From Rhodoplanes sp046000175 (lineage in GTDB: Bacteria > Pseudomonadota > Alphaproteobacteria > Rhizobiales > Xanthobacteraceae), in assembly GCF_046000175.1 (NCBI RefSeq), contig NZ_JBEOMB010000061.1:1-64000 (forward strand): a DNA stretch of 64,000 nucleotides, written 5' to 3'. The translations under genes and the position numbers were made by a program. The notes below the pieces were generated by a model. It did not search any database, was not told the DNA's origin, and saw only the letters and a program-made list of their open reading frames with translations. Shown here piece by piece: positions 59,404-64,000 of the stretch (the stretch's first letter is position 1; every line of letters starts with the position of its first letter).

Positions 59404-60423
59404 ATGAAACGGGTTTTCGTCGCTCTGCTCACCGCGTGCGCAGCCCTGACGACGGGCGCGCCTGCGGAGGCGGCGACTCTCGACACCATCAAGGCGCGCG
59501 GTGCGCTCAACTGCGGCGCCAACGGGCAGCTCCCCGGCTTCGGCATGCCCGACGCGCAGGGCATCTGGACCGGCTTCGACGTCGAGCTTTGCCGTGCCCT
59601 CGCGGCGGCGATCTTCAACGACCCGCAGAAGGTGAAGTTCGTCGCGCTCACCGCCAAGGACCGATTCACGGCGCTGCAGTCCGGCGACGTCGACGTGCTG
59701 ATCCGCAACACCACCTGGACGCTGTCGCGCGACACCCAGCTGGGGCTCAACGCCACCGGCATCAACTACTTCGACGGCCAGGGCTTCATCGTCCGCAAGG
59801 ATCTCAAGATCAACTCGGCGCTCGAGCTCAACGGCGCCTCGGTTTGCGTCCAGCAGGGCACCACCACGGAGCTGAACCTGTCCGACTACTTCCGCTCCAA
59901 CAAGATGGCGTCGTCGAAGCCGATCGCCTTCGCGACGCTCGACGAGGCGCTCAAGGCCTACGACAGCCGCCGCTGTGACGCCTACACGACGGACGCCTCG
60001 CAGCTCTACAGCGTGCGCCTGAAGCTCGCCAGGCCCGAGGACCACGTGGTCCTGCCGGAGATCATCTCCAAGGAGCCGTTCTCGGCCTTCGTCCGGCACG
60101 GCGACGACCAGTGGTTCGACATCGTGCGGTGGGCCCTGTTCGCCATGCTCAACGCGGAGGAGTTCGGCATCACCAAGGCCAATGTCGACGAGCAGGTGAA
60201 GTCCGACAATCCGGAGATCAAGCGCCTCCTGGGCACCGAGGGCAATTTCGGCGAGGCGCTCGGGCTGACCAAGGACTGGGCGGTGCGCATCGTCAAGGGC
60301 GTCGGCAATTACGGCGAGGTGTTCGAGCGCACCATCGGCCAGGGCTCGCCGCTCAAGATCACGCGCGGCCAGAACGCCCTGTGGACCAAGGGCGGCCTCC
60401 AATACGCACCGCCGGTGCGCTGA
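59404..60423 (+). CDS. aapJ: general L-amino-acid ABC transporter, periplasmic binding protein
   Basis: This 339-residue binding protein of the AapJ/BztA type captures L-amino acids of broad range. The signal peptide is FVALLTACAALTTGAPAEA. The mature start TLDTIKARGALNCGANGQLP and GFGMPDAQGIWTGFDVELCR are family hallmarks, and Cys in SVCVQQGTTTELNL and RRCDAYTTDASQLY form the expected disulphide region. It is the first gene of aapJQMP, with short gaps to aapQ. Confidence 0.95.
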   Translation: MKRVFVALLTACAALTTGAPAEAATLDTIKARGALNCGANGQLPGFGMPDAQGIWTGFDVELCRALAAAIFNDPQKVKFVALTAKDRFTALQSGDVDVLIRNTTWTLSRDTQLGLNATGINYFDGQGFIVRKDLKINSALELNGASVCVQQGTTTELNLSDYFRSNKMASSKPIAFATLDEALKAYDSRRCDAYTTDASQLYSVRLKLARPEDHVVLPEIISKEPFSAFVRHGDDQWFDIVRWALFAMLNAEEFGITKANVDEQVKSDNPEIKRLLGTEGNFGEALGLTKDWAVRIVKGVGNYGEVFERTIGQGSPLKITRGQNALWTKGGLQYAPPVR

Positions 60424-60448
60424 TCCCAGCCGCGCGGGGGACCGCGCC

Positions 60449-61645
60449 ATGAGCGAACGGGCGGGCGCCCCCGTGCCGACGGCGAGCTTCCCCGAGGTGC
60501 CGCTGTGGCGGCGACCTCGGGTGCGCGGCATCGTCTATCAGGTGGTGCTGTGCCTCGTCGTCGCCGCCCTCGCCTGGGCCGCGGTCGCCAACGTCTCGGA
60601 GAATCTCGCCCGCGCCCAGATCGCCACCGGCTTCGGCTTCTGGAACGTCACGGCCGGCTTCGATATTTCGCAGACGCTGATCTCCTACTCGGCGCAGGCC
60701 TCCACCTATGGCCGCGCCTTCTGGGTCGGCCTCCTCAACACGTTGCTGGTCGCCGTGCTCGGTATCGTGCTGGCGACCATCCTGGGCTTTCTCATCGGCA
60801 TCGGCCGGTTGTCGCAGAACTGGCTGGTCGCCAAGCTGTGCGGTGGCTTCGTCGAGCTGATCCGCAACATCCCGCTGCTGCTGCAGCTCCTGTTCTGGTA
60901 CAACGCGGTCCTCAAGGCGCTGCCGGACATCCGCACCAGCATCGCGCTGCCGGGCGGCGGCTTCCTCAACAATCGCGGCCTGTTCCTGCCCGACCCGCAG
61001 ATCGGCGGCGGCGGCGCGGTCGGCATCGCACTGCTTGTCGGCGTCGCGCTGGCGATCGGCTTCGGGGCGCTGCACGAGCGGGTGGGGGCGTTCGGGCGCG
61101 GCGGGCGCCGAGCCCTCGTGACGGTGCTCCTCGTGCTGGTGCCGCCCGCCGTCACGGCGGCCGTGGTCGGCGTGTCGATCGCCTTCTCGTATCCGGAGAT
61201 GGGGCGCTTCAACATCCGCGGCGGGCTCGAGGTGCTGCCCGAGTTCGTCGCGCTCCTCGTCGGTCTCGCGATCTACACGGCCGCCTTCATCGCCGAGGCG
61301 GTGCGGGCCGGCCTGATGGCGGTGCCGAAGGGGCAGACCGAGGCGGCGAGCGCGCTCGGCCTGCGCCGCGGGCCGGCGCTGCGACTCGTCATCGTGCCGC
61401 AGGCGATGCGCGTGATCGTGCCGCCGCTCACCAACCAGTATCTCAACCTCACCAAGAACTCCTCGCTCGCGGTCGCCATCGGCTACCCGGATCTCGTGCA
61501 GATCTTCACCGGCACGGTGCTCAACAACACCGGCCAGGCCGTCGAGGTCGTCGTCATCACCATGGCCGTGTACCTGTCCATCAGCCTCGCAACCTCGGCG
61601 CTGATGAACTGGTACAACGCCTGGATCACCCCGGCGGAGCGGTGA
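60449..61645 (+). CDS. aapQ: general L-amino-acid ABC transporter permease
   Basis: This 398-residue permease is longer than ordinary HisM-type proteins because of a large insert between the first helices (NVSENLARAQIATGFGFWNV), as expected for AapQ/BztB. FVELIRNIPLLLQLLFWYN and the EAA loop EAVRAGLMAVPKGQTEAASALG (split) mark the permease core. It would pair with AapM to form the membrane pore. The ATG at 60449 follows aapJ by 25 bases. Confidence 0.94.
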   Translation: MSERAGAPVPTASFPEVPLWRRPRVRGIVYQVVLCLVVAALAWAAVANVSENLARAQIATGFGFWNVTAGFDISQTLISYSAQASTYGRAFWVGLLNTLLVAVLGIVLATILGFLIGIGRLSQNWLVAKLCGGFVELIRNIPLLLQLLFWYNAVLKALPDIRTSIALPGGGFLNNRGLFLPDPQIGGGGAVGIALLVGVALAIGFGALHERVGAFGRGGRRALVTVLLVLVPPAVTAAVVGVSIAFSYPEMGRFNIRGGLEVLPEFVALLVGLAIYTAAFIAEAVRAGLMAVPKGQTEAASALGLRRGPALRLVIVPQAMRVIVPPLTNQYLNLTKNSSLAVAIGYPDLVQIFTGTVLNNTGQAVEVVVITMAVYLSISLATSALMNWYNAWITPAER

Positions 61646-61696
61646 GCGGGATGATGAGGATCGGTCTGCACGCCTGTTCGCGCCGCGGCGCCCGCT

Positions 61697-61816
61697 TCTC
61701 CCTCCCCCCTTGTGGGGGAGGGTCGGGGAGGGGGGTGAGCCGCAGACTCCGCGCGTGTGGCTCACCCCCCTCCCGTCGCGCTTCGCGCGAAACCCTCCCC
61801 CACAAGGGGGGAGGGA
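61697..61816. repeat. large palindromic repeat inside the aap operon
   Basis: CTCCCCCCTTGTGGGGGAGG at the left is mirrored by CCCTCCCCCACAAGGGGGGA at the right, and GGAGGGGGGTGAGCC by GGCTCACCCCCCTCC nearer the centre. It therefore folds into a very stable long hairpin between aapQ and aapM. It is a member of the genome-wide intergenic repeat class and not a gene. It lies in a 235-base gap, long for this operon. Confidence 0.85.
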
Positions 61817-61880
61817 ACCACCCCATGAAGGCGGTTGGCCCCGGAGAGCCGCAGGCAGAGGTGAAGGGAGGGCGGCGCGC

Positions 61881-63050
61881 ATGACCGACCTCGCCGCACC
61901 TCCGGCCGAGACGGCACGTGTCGCCTATGTCCGCACCACGCCGGTGCCGCACGTGGCGCGGCCGCCGCTGCCGTCCGGGCCGCTCCACTGGGTGCGCAAG
62001 AACCTGTTCGCGACGCCGCTGAGCGGGCTGCTCACGCTGCTGGTGATCGCGGCGGCGTGGTGGACGATCCCGCCGCTGGTCGACTTCATGCTGATCGACG
62101 CGGTGTGGAGCGGGTCGGGCCGCGACGCCTGCCTGCCGTCGGCCGGCAATCCCGATCCGGGCGCCTGCTGGGCCTTCGTGCGCACCTGGTTCTCGTTCTT
62201 CATCTACGGCCCGTATCCGCTCGCCGAGCGGTGGCGTGTCGACGTGTTCTTCGCGCTGCTCGCCTTTGGCACCGTCTGGCTCCTGTGGCTCGACGCGCCG
62301 CGCCGCGACCTCGGCGCCGCCTTCTTCTTCCTGGCGCTGCCGACCGTCTCGTTCATCTTGCTGCGCGGCTGGCCGACGCTCGGCCTCGCGGTGGTCGACA
62401 CGGCGCTGTGGGGCGGGCTTTTGGTGACGCTGGTCGTCGCCTCGGTCGGCATCGTGGTGTCGCTGCCGCTCGGCATCCTGCTGGCGCTCGGGCGGCGCTC
62501 GACCATGCCGGCGGTGCGGCTCCTCTCGATCGGCTTCATCGAGCTCGTGCGCGGCGTGCCGCTGATCACGGTGCTGTTCATGGCGAGCGTGATGCTGCCG
62601 CTGTTCGTGCCGCCCGCCTGGTCGCCCGACAAGCTCCTGCGCGCCCTCGTCGGCATCGCGATCTTCGCCTCCGCCTACATGGCCGAGGTGGTGCGGGCCG
62701 GCCTCGCCTCGATCCCCAAGGGCCAGTACGAGGCGGCGCGGGCGCTGGGGCTCGGCTACTGGCGCATGCTGGCGCTGGTCGTGCTGCCGCAGGCGCTGCG
62801 CGTGACGATCCCCAACATCGTCAACAACTACATCGCGCTGTTCAAGGACACGACGCTGGTGTTCTTCGTCGGCATCTTCGACTTCCTGCGCACCATCGAG
62901 ATCGCCCGCGTCGATCCGGCCTGGGCGACGCCGGTGACCAGCACCACGGGCTACGCCTTCGCGGCGGTCTGCTACTTCGTCGCCTGCCACTTCATGTCGC
63001 GCTACGCGACCGGAATCGAGCGGCGCCTCGCCGCCGGCGACCGGCGCTGA
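61881..63050 (+). CDS. aapM: general L-amino-acid ABC transporter permease
   Basis: This 389-residue AapM/BztC-type permease again has an extended N-terminal half with extra helices (PLSGLLTLLVIAAAWWTIPP, GACWAFVRTWFSFFIYGPYP). The core shows FIELVRGVPLITVLFMASVM and the EAA loop AEVVRAGLASIPKGQYEAAR. It partners AapQ. AGGGAGGGCGGC lies upstream of the ATG at 61881. Confidence 0.94.
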   Translation: MTDLAAPPAETARVAYVRTTPVPHVARPPLPSGPLHWVRKNLFATPLSGLLTLLVIAAAWWTIPPLVDFMLIDAVWSGSGRDACLPSAGNPDPGACWAFVRTWFSFFIYGPYPLAERWRVDVFFALLAFGTVWLLWLDAPRRDLGAAFFFLALPTVSFILLRGWPTLGLAVVDTALWGGLLVTLVVASVGIVVSLPLGILLALGRRSTMPAVRLLSIGFIELVRGVPLITVLFMASVMLPLFVPPAWSPDKLLRALVGIAIFASAYMAEVVRAGLASIPKGQYEAARALGLGYWRMLALVVLPQALRVTIPNIVNNYIALFKDTTLVFFVGIFDFLRTIEIARVDPAWATPVTSTTGYAFAAVCYFVACHFMSRYATGIERRLAAGDRR

Positions 63051-63064
63051 GAGGACCTTTCGCC

Positions 63065-63859
63065 ATGGGCGTGACCACCGAAACCCGCGCCGACGTGCCG
63101 CCCGCCGCTACGAGCGACGCGCCGGGCGATATCGCCGTGAAGATCTCCGGCGTGTACAAATGGTTCGGCGAGTTCCAGGTGCTCTCCGACGTGAACCTCG
63201 AGGTGACGCGCGGCGAGCGCATCGTCATCTGCGGCCCGTCGGGCTCCGGCAAGTCGACGATGATCCGCTGCGTCAACGCGCTCGAGCCGTTCCAGCGCGG
63301 CTCCATCGTGGTCGACGGCGTGTCGGTGACGGACGATCTCAAGCGCATCGACGAGGTGCGCCGCGAGGTCGGCATGGTGTTCCAGCAGTTCAACCTGTTC
63401 CCGCATCTCACGGTCCTGCAAAACTGCACGCTGGCGCCGATCCATGTGCGAAAAATGCCGCGCAAGGAGGCCGAGGAGATCGCGATGCGCTATCTCGCCC
63501 GCGTGCGCATCCCCGAGCAGGCCAACAAGTACCCGGCGCAGCTTTCGGGCGGCCAGCAGCAGCGCGTGGCGATCGCCCGCGCGCTGTGCATGAGCCCGAA
63601 GATCATGATGTTCGACGAGCCGACCTCGGCGCTCGATCCCGAGATGGTCAAGGAGGTGCTCGACACGATGGTGTCGCTCGCCGAGACCGGCATGACCATG
63701 CTGTGCGTCACCCACGAGATGGGCTTCGCGCGCCAGGTCGCCGACCGCGTCGTCTTCATGGACGCCGGCCAGATCGTCGAGATCAACACGCCGGAGGAAT
63801 TCTTCTCCCATCCGCAGCACGAGCGGACGAAGACGTTCCTGGGGCAGATTCTGGGGTGA
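63065..63859 (+). CDS. aapP: general L-amino-acid ABC transporter ATPase
   Basis: This 264-residue ATPase has Walker A CGPSGSGKST, a Q-loop MVFQQFNLFPHLTVLQN, the signature LSGGQQQRVAIARAL, Walker B IMMFDEPTSALDPEMV and the switch His in VTHEMGFARQVADRV. It ends with the PAAT-family tail FFSHPQHERTKTFLGQIL. It starts 14 bases after aapM and closes the operon. Confidence 0.96.
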   Translation: MGVTTETRADVPPAATSDAPGDIAVKISGVYKWFGEFQVLSDVNLEVTRGERIVICGPSGSGKSTMIRCVNALEPFQRGSIVVDGVSVTDDLKRIDEVRREVGMVFQQFNLFPHLTVLQNCTLAPIHVRKMPRKEAEEIAMRYLARVRIPEQANKYPAQLSGGQQQRVAIARALCMSPKIMMFDEPTSALDPEMVKEVLDTMVSLAETGMTMLCVTHEMGFARQVADRVVFMDAGQIVEINTPEEFFSHPQHERTKTFLGQILG

Positions 63860-63865
63860 GTTCTT

Positions 63866-64000
63866 CACCTCTCCCCGCGTGCGGGGAGAGGTCGAAGTCC
63901 GCGCTGTAAGCGCGAACTTCGGGTGAGGGGGCGTCACCGCGAGTGCGCCGTCGAGGCTGCCCCTCACCCCAACCCTCTCCCCGCAGGCGGGGAGAGGGAG
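63866..64000. repeat. CCTCTCCCC...GGGGAGAGG intergenic repeat, copy 3 (runs off the end)
   Basis: CACCTCTCCCCGCGTGCGGG at the start and CCTCTCCCCGCAGGCGGGGA at the window end flank GTAAGCGCGAACTTCGGGTG. It is the same family as at 12304 and 35364 and lies directly after the aap operon, where it may end transcription. Confidence 0.85.

Overview
The window is GC-rich, gene-dense chromosomal DNA from an alphaproteobacterium, most likely of the order Hyphomicrobiales (Rhizobiales). The pointers are an aapJQMP general amino-acid transporter divergent from metC (the arrangement known from Rhizobium), a DUF2336 / Hpt / CheY-like group, a TIGR03808-type Tat-exported beta-helix protein, an MFS-PlsC-AMP-ligase fusion acyltransferase, and several families of palindromic intergenic repeats of the kind common in Bradyrhizobium-like genomes. 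The genus cannot be fixed from the sequence alone. About 55 genes are supported. There is one tRNA, one cobalamin riboswitch, no rRNA, no CRISPR array and no recognisable transposase.

Layout. 0.2-3.8 kb: a TTT-type solute receptor with an SMP-30 lactonase-like protein, converging on a CoA-ester lyase / MaoC hydratase pair. 3.9-8.0 kb: a lytic transglycosylase, then DUF2336, Hpt and response-regulator genes that look like a signalling group. 8.2-9.4 kb: NAD kinase and CutA. 9.66-12.3 kb: a cobalamin riboswitch and a TonB-dependent receptor, probably for B12 or cobinamide. 12.5-18.3 kb: the fusion acyltransferase, a small zinc-ribbon protein and the TIGR03808 protein. 18.4-25.6 kb: an Old Yellow Enzyme, EF-hand, DUF3365 haem and SDR-like proteins, a PAS histidine kinase and MgtC. 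25.9-32.7 kb: TreZ, then a secreted caspase-fold protein converging on a TPR-CHAT protein, which is the most unusual pair in the window. 32.9-40.2 kb: tRNA-Thr, a globin, an MFS transporter, a lone CoxL-type molybdenum hydroxylase subunit, Ppx/GppA and RlmE.

40.4-46.6 kb is the accessory stretch. It holds an AT-rich HEPN-domain gene that differs sharply in base use from everything around it. Next to it is a segment bracketed by inverted copies of one repeat, carrying a SUMF1-like gene, a Tat-exported aldo/keto reductase, a divergent AraC regulator and an MDR-type MFS transporter; the 3' end of that transporter is duplicated as a remnant at the far edge. 46.7-53 kb returns to core genes (Pmp3-like, TPR, guaB, ppk2, amidase).

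53.3-57.0 kb is a tight four-gene envelope operon (GT39, PAP2 phosphatase, GT2, LABN) whose content fits replacement of lipid A phosphate by a sugar carried on a polyprenyl phosphate. It is followed by a DUF433/DUF5615 toxin-antitoxin pair. 57.8-63.9 kb is metC divergent from aapJQMP, with a large palindromic repeat inserted between aapQ and aapM. Most repeat copies lie at 3' ends and between convergent genes, where they may act as transcription ends or mRNA stabilisers.
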